A DNA stretch of 64,000 nt from Schistosoma haematobium (GCF_000699445.3 NC_067196.1:22461116-22525115); one strand, 5' to 3'. Positions 28,001 to 37,650 are shown, numbered from the stretch's first letter. A program made the numbers and translations. Notes: generated from the sequence alone by a model not told the origin.

Positions 28001-31000
28001 AACGTGTTCCTCTGACTACCCTCCAACCGCTCGAAAGTGTTCTGTCTACCACCCAACGACATTGTAAATATATTTATACGTAATAATTAGAAGTTGAGTC
28101 GATTTTAAACAAATCCCCTAATCAATATTAGACTTTCAGACTTCCTGAGGGGTTAGGAAATTGTAGATCTATGAACTAGTAGGTACAACAGTGATAACAA
28201 ATGCAACATTATCTACAAAATAAATTTTCTCAACTGCAAGAAGCACTGAAATAAAAAAGTGGGGGTTCTTTTCACCTAGACATGCAATAACACACAGTAA
28301 CAATGTAAAGTCGAGAAGTACTACACATTTAATTAGTGCACGCAGACAACTATTGACATAAACTTGATTCAGAAAATGTCAAAATTCTGGATCTATATGA
28401 TTCTAATAATGTCAGAGAATTTCTATAAGCATGGTATTTAAGTCAACCTGGAGTCAAAAGGCATACATATATAAATGCGATTTATAAATATACGCAGGAA
28501 AAATCAATAAATCACATGACCGAAGGGCAATTTAACAAAACAGTCAACGTGAACACAAAGACACATAGAGATGGTAAAATCTGAGACGACAATCATTTAG
28601 AAACAACGTCATCAGGACAAAATGACTTGATACCTGTGGAATGATTAAAAGGCTTTTTTTCTACTTGAAGCAGGTTCACAATTTAAACATCCAGCTTAGA
28701 GAATACAATACTACCAAAAGTTATGTCTAGAAGATAGATAATGAAATAGCTTTGTATAAAATCGTATTAGACATGCGAACAATCGGACTTCGGCTCAACG
28801 GTCTAGAAGTTGGGCGTTCACCACGGGACTGAGGGTCCTGGGTTCGATCTCCGGAGGGTCACAAATGTGCACTGCTGAGGCGTCTTACATTAGGACAAAA
28901 TAGCTGCTCAGTGCTTCCTGGTTTGCATTCAACGTCTAACTTAGGTCAGATCATGGTGTCAATGAAATCGCATTAGTTTCAGTTGATAAACATTAGGAGC
29001 CGTACAGAAAATAGGAAATCAACACAAAAGGTGAAAGATATTTGCACACAATACAGAATCAAAAGACAAGTAAACGGTGAATAGAAAACATACATGGGAC
29101 GTTCAAAGACTAAAAAAGTAGAGAAAGGTATTTTTAAACTTTTATGGTCGATTTATGCTAATTTTCTTACTTTCAGATAACTCAAGCCATTTCATTATGT
29201 TATTCAATAATTGTGAAAGAACGGTGAATTCCACTCAGTTATAATAATTATTTCCAAAATCAATTTCCATTCCCGCCGTCATCATTATAGAGAAGGTTTT
29301 TAGTGATTGACGGGACGAATTTTTTGTCAAAAAGGAATGAGAAGAATGGTGACCGACATTTGATATGAAAATGTGGCTGAGTGATAGCTGCTTACAAAAC
29401 CGTATTATTGAATTAATCTACCCAGATGAGTAGCCTTTTCATGTATTAAAATAGCATGCTTATATACAGAATATGAACACAAAATAAGTATGATAAAATA
29501 TCATAGGCAACTAGAGGAAATCGGCGTGTAAGTCACTCATTCTGTAATTGATTAAGACCTGAGACTGTTAGGCTATGGAACATAATAAAAACTATCGTGC
29601 AACAGTTACTACCTAGCTAATATTTGAGTAGTAAATAATCAACATCACTGAAATCACATATGAACGTATTGCAAATCACTAAGCGTTGAATCACAGTATT
29701 TTTCAAGTTAATTATTATAAATAATTTCAATTCATAATATAAATGGACCCGATTTAAATATCAAACTATCAGAGACTCCACCTTAATTAGTTTTTTGTCT
29801 TCGTTTCTATTAATAAGTGATAATTTCGGAGTGTAAGGAAGCGGATAGTAACTTCTTCCAGCTTATTTTTCCTCAACGATCCTAGGTGTTTGTTATTTGT
29901 TTGGTTGTTCTCAATGCTAGTTTATTATTTGTGTGCCTCAGGTTCATTTTTGTTGCCATAAGAACAGAGCCATTTTATAACAATCTTGACCTCTTTGGAT
30001 ATCGACCTCTTTCCCAAGTTCCTGGTTTCATTTATTTCCATCGATTGGAAGATTATTGTTACACTGTTATGTTTAAGTCGTCCAGTCTACCTAATAGTCT
30101 GCATAGATCTTATTTTGTAACAGAAGAATCCCAAATTCACTTGTAATTTCGAATAAACTACCTTAAGTTTGTACTGATGATACTGTTCAGTAGAACAATG
30201 AAAGCTCCAGGACCAAACCATCCAGCTAAGAGAACAAAACTCCACCTACAATAAACATAAGCTATTCCGAAATTAGAACACAAACATGACTGAGAACTAA
30301 ATACATTTGTAAGTGTTTCACATAAGCACCCCTAATATAGACATATAGGAAGAGATGAAGAAAATAAGAAATATATATATACTTGTAATATTCAGCAGCT
30401 TTTCTTTGTGCTTTAACTGCATCAGCCGGAAATTCACCAGAATCCGGTAACCATTGTTTCCCCTTAGCTTGATATACACTACCAAGATTGTATAGAGCTC
30501 CAGCTTCTGTTCTCTACATAACCAATTATTAACAACAATAACAAAAATTGTGAGATATTTATCTCCGATCAATTCTAAAACTTTACTGTTTAACATATGA
30601 ATTAAAAAGCATCATTAATATCACATAAAGATGAGAACTAATTTAAATAAAATTCATTTAATGAAAAATATTTTTCTCTTATGACAATAAAAGAAAAACA
30701 GTTTAGGCATTAAGAGAACTAGGTAATCTAAATAATATCTAACTGGTTTTGTGTGATATAATAATCTCAAGTTAATGTAATATCATTAATCTCGATAAGT
30801 ATTAAATGATTATGAAATATATCCATTGAAACTTTGATTACTTACTAATCACTTAGTATTTGGCTATGTAATTATCTAGCGATTTTTTCATACCAATAAT
30901 CTATAATTTATGTATTTTCATTAAACCATGTTCATCTTGTCTTTTGTGTAACAAGAAGACGGAGACGACGGTGAATAAGATTATGCGATGAAAATAATCT

Positions 31001-33982
31001 ACATGTTGAACCAAACTCAATAAAACCTCTACAACTAAACTGTAATAGACAGTTCAATAATGAATTACTTCAAGATGATTTCCTGAAGTTCTAATAAAAT
31101 AGTTGTCATTTCCAGAGTGAAAGTTTTAGCGAATTGCATTGGATTATCACCACGTTACATCGTAAAGTTTGGATTGCACTGTTGAACGCCAATCCAGTGG
31201 TTCTAATTGTTAAGCGTCCACCATAAGGTTTGAAGATCCTGGGTTCGATCTCGCTATGAAGAAACAATTGTCCAATGTACGCTAGTTGTGAACTCCAACT
31301 GAGACTAATCTGTGACGAACATAACCTACGTATGTGGTTAATTGTCAAGTCATTTTGACTGATCTTACTTAAGGGAGTGTTTGTGAATAAAACAAATCAG
31401 TAGATTCAATTTCACTGGCAGTTGTCGCTCGGTAGTCACGTTCTTACGCTTCTCATTATTAGTTGATAAGCGTAATATTCCTTATTCCAGAAAACAAAAG
31501 TGTATACATAACAAATTCAAACCTATAAACAAGAATGCTTGTTAACCAAAGACCCATTAGAGTGCCTTTACAGCGTATTATGAAGAAAATAGTTTGCTAG
31601 CAAAAGAAAAGACAATTTCGTGAATACTAATTAGTTGGCATCGGTCAAGATAAAACCCTGAAAAGCACGAAGTATTTGTAATATATCGAAAAAAATGAAA
31701 CTCATCTAAATGTTTGAATTCACACATCCCATAGTTCTACATTTTATCAGAGACATTACCATTTAGATATTTTGCAAGAGATTTGCTTCTTGTAAGGCAG
31801 ATATGTTTGCAGTGATTGACTACTGTGTAGTGATAATTTATTTTATTTTTGAGACTTTTATGCTAATCGAATTCTATCGATCAAAAGTATATACATTCGG
31901 ATCAGAAATTCCGTTTATATATATTACTATTATATCATATTTCAACCGAAGTGAAGTAGTGATCACGCTACGCTGCCTCTAAGGTAGTTAAATAGCATAG
32001 AACATGAGAAACAATCACAGTGTTTCTACCCAGATAGTTTAGATGTCCATGGTTTTTGTTGTTGACAAATATATATGAAAAAGGGATTGATAATGCCCAG
32101 TAACCAAGTGCTCAGCTTTGAACCAAACGTTTCATGTCTTGATTCTTGATAATATCCGACAGACAAAACCAAATTACGTGGAATATCGTTTAAACTAATA
32201 ACTGATTGGTTGAAAGTAGGGTTTAGCTTTAAACCAAAATTAACCAAGACGGCTACCTCACTAAAATTGCGGATTAACATAACTACAATTTAGCAAAGCT
32301 TATTTGTTTATGCAGAAAGATTATCTTTCAGGTTAAACATCTTTTATAAATACAGAGAAACCGAACGATGTGGCAATTTTTGTAACGTCATTAGAATTAC
32401 CAGTCAAAAGATTTACCTTGTCATTTAACTGTCTAGCAATTGCTAATTCATGTGTGAAACACATTATTGCCTCGTCATATTTGCCCATCATTTGAAGTGT
32501 ATTACCAAGATTTCCTGTTGCGAATGCTTCACCAATACCATCACCCATTCTTCTATAAGGAAAACAAATTATGGTAGACTGTACACCAATAATAATGGTC
32601 TGTATGTACATTATAAAGGTATACAATTTACCTACAAGATGCGAAAACTTTGATAATTACTCCACTTTCTTCATATTTGTAATGAATAGTTCCAGATTTT
32701 CTTCAAATTAGAACCACCAACTTATGACAGATAAATGAAGTCAAAAGTGACGAAAGTTGTTGATATTTCGCAATAAAATTAAAAGAATAAAATAAACACC
32801 TTAAGTCAGTCAGTTAGCAAACACCTTAAGACACAAATACAAAGTACTAATGTCTGCTCCCATGTCTGATCATCTGTTAACCATCGTTTCTTGAAACAAT
32901 ACCTGGAGAAAATTTGACAAATATCAGGAATTCGGATGTACATAAGATGTGTGAATTGGTGATCATTTACGAAAATATTTACATCGGTTTATGGACAGAA
33001 TTTATTGGTTGAAATCTGAAGGTACAAATGGGTTATTCCTATATCGAAAAAGTCCAAAAATGTTTGCGAAATAGATAAAAATCAAACTCATGGATGCTCG
33101 GACAGTATCTCTATACCTCAATGATGTAGTCGATTGAGTGCTACATATAAGATTTTCTTATGAATTATTTATTCATGTGAACTGCACCAAGGTTAGAACA
33201 TAGTATCTCCTAAATATACCTTCCAAATAAACATGGGATGAAACTTTCATAAAGCTCCATCATGATTTAATGTACAGAACAGTTAGTGTATTGACAATGA
33301 ATGTTCAATTAACATATTTCCACTTTTAATGTTGATAAAGCTTATGAAAAAGATCAATAAAACAGTTTCCATATCTTATTGAACCATTGTATAATCAGAG
33401 TTGATGGATTTTCTGACTGTTTTGTATATCAGTACTTTTACATAAGCTCATGGGAATATCTGTATTTACTGCTTTTTAGATTTGTTTCACTGCCCTGATG
33501 AAAAATCGATGTCTTAAATCCTGACTTAAAATAAACCTTAAAAAAAGTAAAAAGCACACGTATATAAAGACCTGTATGACATTTCTGATCTTTTGTCAGC
33601 TTTCCCCAATTTATTGTTATATTTTGTCAAGAAATGACAAGCAGATCAGGTTTATAAAGCTTTACTAATATGTTTCCATTTTTACAATAACTAAGAATGA
33701 ATGTGAATACATACGATAAATATTGGTAGATATGTTTTACCTAGCTAGAGCAAGGTTCCAACGATGATATTCCAAGGCTCTGGCGTAATCTTGTTGGTAG
33801 AAATAAGCATTGCCTAACTGACAATAAACGACCGATAGACAACTAAGATCATCCGTTCCGATTGCTAGTGCTTTAAGAAAATAAGATATGCCTTTATTCC
33901 AATCCCCTTCACGGCAAAATCTCTCACCCTCCATAGCAAGATCCAAACACGGCGTTGGTATTGTCGAACTTGAATATGTCAT
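1427..33982 (-). CDS. GPSM2: LGN/Pins-type G-protein signalling modulator (TPR + four GoLoco), 11 coding exons
   Basis: The coding sequence joins 33982-33741, 32552-32417, 30513-30383, 26879-26756, 24022-23907, 20848-20584, 18654-17832, 8127-8084, 6789-6292, 5052-4606 and 1768-1427. All junctions are GT-AG with matching phases, giving 3,168 nt and 1,055 aa, which strongly supports the model. Residues 1-338 hold about eight LGN-type TPRs (for example GNLGNTLQMMGKYDEA and SLANAYYLLSNFTEA). Residues 339-707 are an Asn/Ser/Thr-rich linker with an acidic patch. GoLoco motifs lie at about 709-731, 782-804, 931-953 and 1033-1053, each ending in the (D/E)QR signature. In known family members GoLoco motifs bind G-alpha-i/o-GDP and the TPRs bind NuMA/Mud or Inscuteable in cortical polarity and spindle orientation. 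The vertebrate protein is about 680 aa; the extra length here is linker. The closest alternative is GPSM1/AGS3, and invertebrates usually have one gene for both. The start is the first in-frame ATG after a stop; non-coding 5' exons may exist. Confidence -1.
4185..4315 (-). repeat. SM-alpha-like SINE, degenerate
   Basis: Read on the minus strand, it has the typical order: a tRNA-like box B remnant, then GAGAAGTCCCATACCAAGACGAAGC (written here only as its parts GAGAAGTCCC and AAGACGAAGC), then CCAGTGTTTCCTG. This is the layout of Schistosoma SM-alpha elements with a decayed hammerhead core. It lies in LGN intron 10. Confidence -1.
4606..5052 (-). CDS. LGN gene, coding exon 10 (second half of GoLoco 2, first half of GoLoco 3)
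   Basis: This exon encodes residues 794-942. It starts GARMNDQRANLSVFPGLRS, completing GoLoco 2; the SVFPGLR-like tail resembles vertebrate LGN SNLPGLR. It ends DDEFLEMIFRIQ, the first half of GoLoco 3. Acceptor ATGTTTAG|GGT and donor CAG|GTAGGT are both phase 0. Length is 447 nt. Confidence -1.
6292..6789 (-). CDS. LGN gene, coding exon 9 (GoLoco 1 and first half of GoLoco 2)
   Basis: This exon encodes residues 628-793. GoLoco 1 is MFFSLLLESQSRRMDEQRC. The exon ends with EEAFFDLIEGVQ, the N-terminal half of GoLoco 2. The acceptor is ATTTTCAG|GTT and the donor CAG|GTAAAT, both phase 0. A short poly-Ala/Val patch precedes GoLoco 1. Confidence -1.
8084..8127 (-). CDS. LGN gene, coding exon 8 (44-nt microexon)
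   Basis: This exon encodes residues 613-627 (VPTPVLSESKKENM after a split Asp codon). It is flanked by the acceptor TTTACTTAG and the strong donor ATG|GTAAGT. Entry phase 1 and exit phase 0 are exactly what is needed to connect exon 7 to exon 9, which is the main reason for calling it. It has no domain homology of its own. Confidence -1.
8275..8460 (-). repeat. SM-alpha-like SINE, degenerate
   Basis: On the minus strand it has CGAAGAGTACC...AGAACGAAACAACTGTCC followed by a CAATACC-type helix strand. This is the SM-alpha hammerhead region with a mutated first core segment. It lies in LGN intron 7, just 3' (in element terms) of an RTE fragment. Confidence -1.
8634..9662 (-). mobile_element. 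Internally deleted RTE-clade retrotransposon fragment (SR2-like)
   Basis: On the minus strand the fragment begins with the same 5' leader as the full-length copy at 47,336-50,550 (minus-strand motif CTACTGCCGGTCTTAAGCCC near 9,625). It then has endonuclease N-terminal coding (MRRYNFAVLGISETHWTQA), then jumps to the start of the reverse-transcriptase region (SKSEKPVKDKEGKPITETQ). It stops at 8634 inside RT, followed by (AAT)n. It carries stops and frameshifts such as KSGKAA*. Positions 8634-9184 are a perfect reverse complement of 19357-19907. Confidence -1.
10255..10545 (-). mobile_element. Possible 3'-UTR remnant of a Perere/SR3-type RTE element
   Basis: Weak similarity by eye to the stretch at 24,540-24,760 (CACATC-GCAC-A, CAGAGTAGC and GATAG blocks in the same order), which lies 3' of an RTE C-terminal fragment. 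Orientation fits the fragment at 11,105-11,335. Low confidence. Confidence -1.
11105..11335 (-). mobile_element. RTE C-terminal fragment (Perere/SR3-like)
   Basis: The minus strand reads CTTNAVPENSTSHYFPTPGL and ends in a GDIVSLWHSTVV-like block. This parallels the C-terminal region near 61,760-61,990 (CTTNVVPANPTS). It is a short intronic remnant with stops outside this piece. Confidence -1.
12136..12642 (-). mobile_element. 485-bp non-autonomous RTE derivative with 11-bp target-site duplication
   Basis: The element spans about 12,147-12,631 and is flanked on both sides by CTATCCAGTTG (12136-12146 and 12632-12642). Read on the minus strand, it starts with a 5' leader shared with the RTE element at 63,850-64,000 (for example the plus-strand string CCAAAGCAGGTGGTTTTC in both). 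It passes directly into the 3' terminal sequence shared with 61,480-61,540 (TATTGGTACAA, GGCACCAAATA) and ends in a (TAAA)n tail. The whole reverse-transcriptase coding region is missing. Open frames inside it are leader sequence, not genes. Confidence -1.
12700..12925 (-). mobile_element. RTE 3' fragment remnant
   Basis: Contains CATTGTGACCAATTCTGAAC followed by GTCTCCAACCAATGG, which resembles 17,388-17,440 and 61,723-61,755. The neighbouring stretch resembles 24,660-24,770. Low-confidence assignment to the Perere/SR3-type RTE family. Confidence -1.
12941..13030. repeat. (AT)45 microsatellite
   Basis: An uninterrupted run of about 45 AT dinucleotides. The Tyr-Ile-rich frames it produces are artefacts. 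Lies in LGN intron 7. Confidence -1.
13700..13815 (+). repeat. SM-alpha-like SINE with hammerhead core retained
   Basis: CTGAAGA at 13736-13742 matches the hammerhead CUGANGA core. GCC/GGC (13743-13745 and 13756-13758) can form helix II, and GAAAC follows at 13759-13763. The downstream strand that should pair as helix I no longer complements the upstream strand, so self-cleavage is doubtful. It lies in LGN intron 7, antisense to the gene. Confidence -1.
16295..16540. repeat. Inverted pair of SM-alpha-like SINEs
   Basis: 16,295-16,440 is a minus-strand copy (tRNA-like segment with GGATCAAACCCAGGACC, and AGTTGTTTCATTC near 16,344). 16,440-16,540 is a plus-strand partial copy (CTAAAACGAAACAACTATCT). 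The two hammerhead ends face each other and could form an imperfect hairpin. Both cores are mutated. Confidence -1.
17090..17625 (-). mobile_element. RTE 3'/C-terminal fragment
   Basis: CAATTCTGAGCCATATCACA and the following CTCCAATCATTGG resemble the C-terminal/3' region of the RTE copy at 61,720-61,760. Lower coordinates resemble the 3' region at 24,540-24,760. It is a decayed intronic remnant with no intact frame. Confidence -1.
17832..18654 (-). CDS. LGN gene, coding exon 7 (Asn/Ser/Thr-rich linker)
   Basis: This exon encodes residues 339-613. It opens with LGDTTGYMTAQLMIGEICNL, the end of the TPR superhelix. It then becomes Asn/Ser/Thr-rich low complexity for about 200 residues, followed by an acidic stretch (QDDLDLELDKDLENELLE). 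The acceptor is an (AT)n run ending ATATATAG|CTG, with no clear polypyrimidine tract. The donor G|GTAGGT leaves phase 1. At 823 nt it is the longest coding exon. Confidence -1.
18657..18674. repeat. (AT)n tract forming the exon 7 splice acceptor region
   Basis: A short alternating AT run occupies the place of the polypyrimidine tract immediately upstream (minus strand) of the LGN exon 7 acceptor. Confidence -1.
19080..19940 (+). mobile_element. RTE-clade retrotransposon fragment (SR2-like), defective
   Basis: Plus-strand coding remnants read KKSIRADKQKYVE, then KPVKDKEGKPITETQEQRNR and IEEIKMAIRQIKSGKAA before a TAA. Further frameshifts follow, and it ends near the IIVEQS block of RT. It shares 551 bp perfectly, in opposite orientation, with 8634-9184, including the same nonsense and frameshift positions. 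It lies in LGN intron 6, antisense to the gene. Confidence -1.
20130..20450 (+). repeat. Two tandem degenerate SM-alpha-like SINE segments
   Basis: 20,130-20,290 holds GGGTCGTGGATGTACAC and CTTCCTGGTCCCCAATGG. 20,300-20,450 holds a second set (CACGATCC, GGACCTGCGTG, CAATGCTTCCAGATTTT). No intact ribozyme core remains in either. They lie in LGN intron 6, close to exon 6. Confidence -1.
20584..20848 (-). CDS. LGN gene, coding exon 6 (TPR7-8)
   Basis: This exon encodes residues 250-338. It contains EAQACFSLGNTFILLRD and DRIGEGRAHWSLANAYTAL, corresponding to the last two TPRs. The acceptor TTTTTAAG|A completes the Arg codon. The donor is CAG|GTAAGC in phase 0. Length is 265 nt. Confidence -1.
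23907..24022 (-). CDS. LGN gene, coding exon 5 (TPR6)
   Basis: This exon encodes residues 212-250. It reads RLKIAKEFGDLTAQRRAHSN and then IGNAFIFLADFNAAVEHYR, matching the IAKEFGD block of LGN. The acceptor is GGTTTAG|CGT in phase 0. The donor is CG|GTAAGA in phase 2. Length is 116 nt. Confidence -1.
24370..24540 (+). repeat. SM-alpha-like SINE, degenerate
   Basis: Has GATGAGAAATCCC, GACTAAACAGCTATCCAGCG and CTTCTTTATTTTCAATGG in SM-alpha order. The GAAAC core element is mutated to TAAAC. Confidence -1.
24540..25250 (-). mobile_element. RTE C-terminal and 3' fragment (Perere/SR3-like)
   Basis: The minus strand reads DGKSIGEVMNIYRLRLSRYV, matching the GKSVDEVM block of the RTE copy ending near 61,295. 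The 3' region follows at lower coordinates. It is broken by stops. It lies in LGN intron 4, sense relative to the gene. Confidence -1.
26756..26879 (-). CDS. LGN gene, coding exon 4 (TPR5)
   Basis: This exon encodes residues 170-211. It reads GLELVRALGDRPAEGRALG and then NAYYLLSNFTEAIECYRE. The acceptor CTATTTAG|A completes the split Lys codon. The donor is GAA|GTATGT in phase 0. Length is 124 nt. Confidence -1.
28780..28970 (+). repeat. SM-alpha-like SINE, best-preserved layout
   Basis: It has a tRNA-like promoter region (CCTGGGTTCGATCTCC), then GCACTG, a mutated core (CTGAGGC and GGACAAAA), then CAGTGCTTCCTGG. GCACTG/CAGTGC can still pair as helix I, but CUGANGA has lost its last A and GAAA has become AAAA. 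It is probably catalytically dead. Confidence -1.
30383..30513 (-). CDS. LGN gene, coding exon 3 (TPR4 with insert)
   Basis: This exon encodes residues 127-170. It reads ALYNLGSVYQAKGK followed by a short insert (SGEFPADAVKA), the same insert position seen in vertebrate LGN. The acceptor is TGTAG|AGA. The donor AA|GTATATATAT is unusually AT-rich. Length is 131 nt, leaving phase 2. Confidence -1.
31165..31340 (+). repeat. SM-alpha-like SINE, 5' half
   Basis: AAGCGTCCACC and GATCCTGGGTTCGATCTCG give the tRNA-like head. The hammerhead part is truncated or scrambled. Lies in LGN intron 2. Confidence -1.
32417..32552 (-). CDS. LGN gene, coding exon 2 (TPR3)
   Basis: This exon encodes residues 81-126. 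The acceptor CTTATAG|A supplies the last base of the split Arg codon. GNLGNTLQMMGKYDEAI is a canonical TPR, and the exon ends ARQLNDK at the donor AAG|GTAAAT in phase 0. Length is 136 nt. Confidence -1.
33741..33982 (-). CDS. LGN gene, coding exon 1 (TPR1-2)
   Basis: This exon encodes residues 1-81. The ATG at 33982-33980 is the first in frame after the TAG at 34000-33998. That TAG could also be a splice acceptor, so a 5'UTR exon may join here. The block LAMEGERFCREGDW and the following QLGNAYFYQQDYARALEYH match the first two TPRs of LGN/Pins. The donor is AG|GTAAAA, leaving phase 2. Confidence -1.
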
Positions 33983-34000
33983 ATTGGAAGTTAACAACTA

Positions 34001-35427
34001 AGTACCTATATTTTTAACAGAAAAAAAATGTTGAGTTTTTACCAACAAAAACCGAACAAGAGTTTTGTTATTTCGCATAGAAGTAGAAACAAACAGTATT
34101 CTGAGAGACTTTATGAAAATAGTTAAGGTTAAACATCCAGATGGAAAGCATTCATTTCTAAAGTTCAAGTTAGCATGGCTGCGAAACGTCAGGGAATTCG
34201 ATATTTTCACATCATGACGACATGTGTGATTTACAACCAAATGTGTAATGATACATTATATTGGACTAGTTTTTATAAGGCAAACCACTAACACAGGTAG
34301 ACGCACGAAAGATAAGACCACAGAAACGGGAAGATTCAAAGAATGCTGACCCTGATGTCGTTTTCTATGAAACGCTTGATAAAAGTGGACTGAATTCCAT
34401 CAACCGATCTTTCATGACGGTAGTTTTTTTAAAAGGAGCTGTATATTTAATTAAATGCCACTACTGTTCACATATATTAGTTTTATGACCCTTTTCAACT
34501 TTTACCTCAAAATATCACTTCATTTGTATGACACAATTATTGGTGCCCTAATGTACTAGAATCTTTGAGTAAATAAACAAACAAATAAGAACGATACTTA
34601 TGACGACTGGATGAGGAACAGTAGAAGGATTCAAAGGGAGATAAACAGTGGACAGATCCACAGTAGTGTAGGCAGTTTTAAGCCATCAAATACAGGGTTC
34701 ACAAACACTGCTTTCCATTATCTCTGTAAACAAGGACATAAGCACACATTTTAACAGGGCTAAAAAATCGATAGTTACCTTATAAACTTATGTAATATCT
34801 TAGTTTATTCCCACCAATGTTAAGTATCATCAATATCGCATAACGAGCCAGAAGGCAACTAAGGTACGAGTTACACAAGAGTCCACATAGTCGGTACAAG
34901 TTTATAACGATGTCCGTTGGGGTTTTTTTGTCTTTTGATATGGCTGGTCAAAAACTATCCTTCTCCCTAAAATCATATTGATCATTCTAATATAAGTGAC
35001 CTCATAAACTGAATATAACCGTTCTTTCAGGGAAAGATATTCATGTTGTAAAAAGGCAGTCTAGCATATCACCACAAAACTGCTCACAACCCAGTTGTAA
35101 ATATGAAACATAGAATCTTAGTCATTACTTCTAAAGCGTGGTTGGTGCTTCTTATGACAGCTACTAGAAAGCAATTACAAAGATGCTGAAACGAACAGCA
35201 AACAATGGTACGGCTTAAGACGAACACTTATACGGTAATTAAAATTAATAGATGTCTGTGTCTAACTCGAAAGTACGTTCTCTTGGGTTGCTAACTGTAC
35301 TGTTAACAGTACATTGACCATAACTGCGATTGACACCGAAATATCTTTAATCACATCCCTCTTAACGAAAATCAAAACGAAATTGGATGCGTTTAGTGTG
35401 CCAGAAGGGATTTATAAGTTATGTTAT
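34001..35427. other. Upstream flank of the LGN gene
   Basis: I find no coding sequence here. The LGN promoter and any non-coding first exon would be expected in this stretch, but no core element stands out. Confidence -1.
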
Positions 35428-35470
35428 TCCCTCTTTAAAGAGGGAGAAAGAGAGTCAGAATTCTGACTCT
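35428..35470. repeat. Two adjacent perfect palindromes
   Basis: 35428-35445 is an 18-nt perfect palindrome (TCCCTCTTTAAAGAGGGA). After five bases, 35451-35470 is a 20-nt perfect palindrome (AGAGTCAGAATTCTGACTCT). They lie just 3' of a minus-strand CR1-like fragment. Confidence -1.
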
Positions 35471-35584
35471 AAAGAAGCGTTGCTGACACACTTTTATCTT
35501 TAGAACTAGTTTTCACTAGTCTTGGTGCAAACATCTACATGTGCCGAAGATCTACGCTAAAAGTAAAAACAATCAAATCGCTAT

Positions 35585-36346
35585 TTCATTCCAAATATAC
35601 TCGAGGTTTGAAACAATATCAATACAAGGTAACTACGACCTTGAAGGTTCAATTCAGGCACTACTTCATCCTTCAGTAAAATGGACTGTAGGTCACTGGA
35701 CCTGTGTGAATCATTCGAACTTGTTTCCCAATAGAAATTCAGCTCCTCCTTTAAAATGCTCAGTGACAAAGCTGATACTATCTGTTCGGGTAAGGCGTTC
35801 CAGTTATTTACTATACAGTGAGTAAAACGGAACTCTAACTTTATTGGGTAACTGTTTTTGAAGCTTCTTCCTATAGCGTTGGAGATGATTAGTCCTGAAG
35901 TGATAAAAAAGATAGGACGTGTTGTTGAGGGTATGGAATGCCAATATAACGTCACCTCGCGTTGAATGAAAAGTTAAGGGGAAATTGTTCAGACGTTTTA
36001 GACGCTCATTGAAATGGAGTTTGGGAAGACCCTTTGCTAGGTTTGTCCCTAGACTTTGGACACTCCCTAATGTGTCAGTATCCCCAATAAGAAGTGGACC
36101 AGCTTCTTGGATGCAATATTCTAGGTGTGGTCTCATACAGGTTGGGTGTAGAACCCGAAACATGTCCTCGTCAAAGCGTTTGAATGACGAATGAAGTGAC
36201 CATAACACTTCAAAACCTGAGTTATGGTCTGCAGTTGTTACTTCTAAGCCTTTTCGTACCTGTAAGATTTGAAGCGATGTACGGTTGACAGTATACTGGT
36301 AAATATCGCCGTGTCCGGCTTGCATTAGCACACTTTCTAGAACCAA
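35585..36346 (-). mobile_element. CR1-like non-LTR retrotransposon, RT C-terminal fragment
   Basis: The minus-strand frame to 35,804 reads SGFEVLWSLHSSFKRFDEDM, then MRPHLEYCIQEAGP and NERLKRLNNFPLTFHSTRGD, the thumb region of CR1/Jockey-type RTs. A frameshift near 35,830 moves to a second frame with FTHCIVNNWNALPEQIVSA and FKEELNFYW-like ends (written SILKEELNFYW). It has no catalytic RT core and is 5' truncated. Confidence -1.
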
Positions 36347-36789
36347 TTTCTGAGCTCCGACATTAGGATCATCTAGCTAGTTCGTTTAGGTCAGCCCGAA
36401 GACTACAATGATCAACCCCACCACCTATTAATAAAAAATTTCATCTAAATTTGAATACAGCGTTTTACGGTAGTTGGGCGCCGTGTTAATTTAGGATATT
36501 AAGAACGACAGTCATGTTTGTAAAATCCTCTGCGATTGAATTTTAAGTTCAACGTTTTGCTTGGAAATCTGGTCCAAGTAATAGATTAAATGGAGTTCAA
36601 ATGGTTGTGTGTGAAATAAAAGTAGCTTTCGCCCAACGGGCTTCCGTGTCTAATAGCAGTGGATCACCAATACCTCCAGGAAAGAACTTAGGTATATTAA
36701 CGATAATAGAAAAAAAAATTGGTATATCATAATAAAATATTATCCTTAGTCCTTAAGAATATGTCAAGTTGCCTTTCAAAGGACTCCTT

Positions 36790-37650
36790 GGAAGTCACTT
36801 AAATGAGCTCATCCGGGAATGAATTCCAGCAGTTGACAACTCTTAGGGAATAGAAGTCTTGTCTATAGCCCGTTCTGTTGTGTTGTGTCTCTAGTTTCTG
36901 GGTGTTACTCTTTAGGTTTGCGTTGGAGCTAAACTTAAGTAGGTGTTTAAGGGGATTTCCATAGGTGTTAAGGATGCTGCAAGCCATTAGAAGGCTACTT
37001 CTAAGACGTCTATACTCTAATGGGTACAGGTTTAGTGAATGAAGGCGCTTTCATAGGGCTTAAATTTGAGTCCCTGGACTGGTTTCGTGGCTCGCCGATG
37101 GACACGCTCCAGAGTTTCCCTATCCTTTTGAAGTGAGGGATGATATGCCATGCTTCCTAGACTGTAAATGGGGACGAATAAAATCGTTGAAGATTGTGTG
37201 GAAATTTCTACCGTCAAACTAGCCAAAAACGCGCTTCAGTGTTGCAAATGCAAAGTTTGCTCGAAAGGCATTTTTGTCACAGTTGGCGTAAGACTTCAAA
37301 TCGTAGAGTACCAGCACTCCTAAATCATTTTCAACTTCAGGTACTTCTAGAGAGAAGTTTCCTAAGTTCTAATTATAGTCTGCAACATGTCTGAGATGGA
37401 CTACTTTACACTTTGAAGTCGAGTCAGATCCTCCTGAAGTGTCAGTAAATCCTCTTGGTTGCGTATCTCTCTCCAAAGTTCCACATCACCAGCAGAAAGT
37501 AATAAGTCAGACGGTAACTGCTGTAGAAGATCATTTATGTAAATCAAGAAAAGAAGAGGAATTAGTACTCGTACCTCGTACTCGATGTCAGAAGTGGGCT
37601 TCCTGTAGGTGACTCCAAATGGACACCCCGAGGTCGTAGACAATCTTACT
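36790..37650 (-). mobile_element. CR1-like non-LTR retrotransposon, RT fragment
   Basis: The minus strand reads LLFLIYINDLLQQLPSDLLL followed by SAGDVELWREI, where the catalytic FADD-type box has become SAGD. Later frames contain HHPS-like and RVHRRATKPVQGLKF, then QDFYSLRVVNCWNSFPDELI. Several frameshifts are present. It is a second, more complete copy of the CR1 family than 35.6-36.35 kb. Confidence -1.

Noticed and set aside
27860..28020. Hammerhead ribozyme (CTGATGTGTC...CATGAAAC)
   Set aside because: The core reads CUGAUGU, not CUGANGA, and no helix II can form.
28780..28870. tRNA gene
   Set aside because: The box-B-like GGGTTCGATCTCC is the head of an SM-alpha SINE; no cloverleaf can be drawn.
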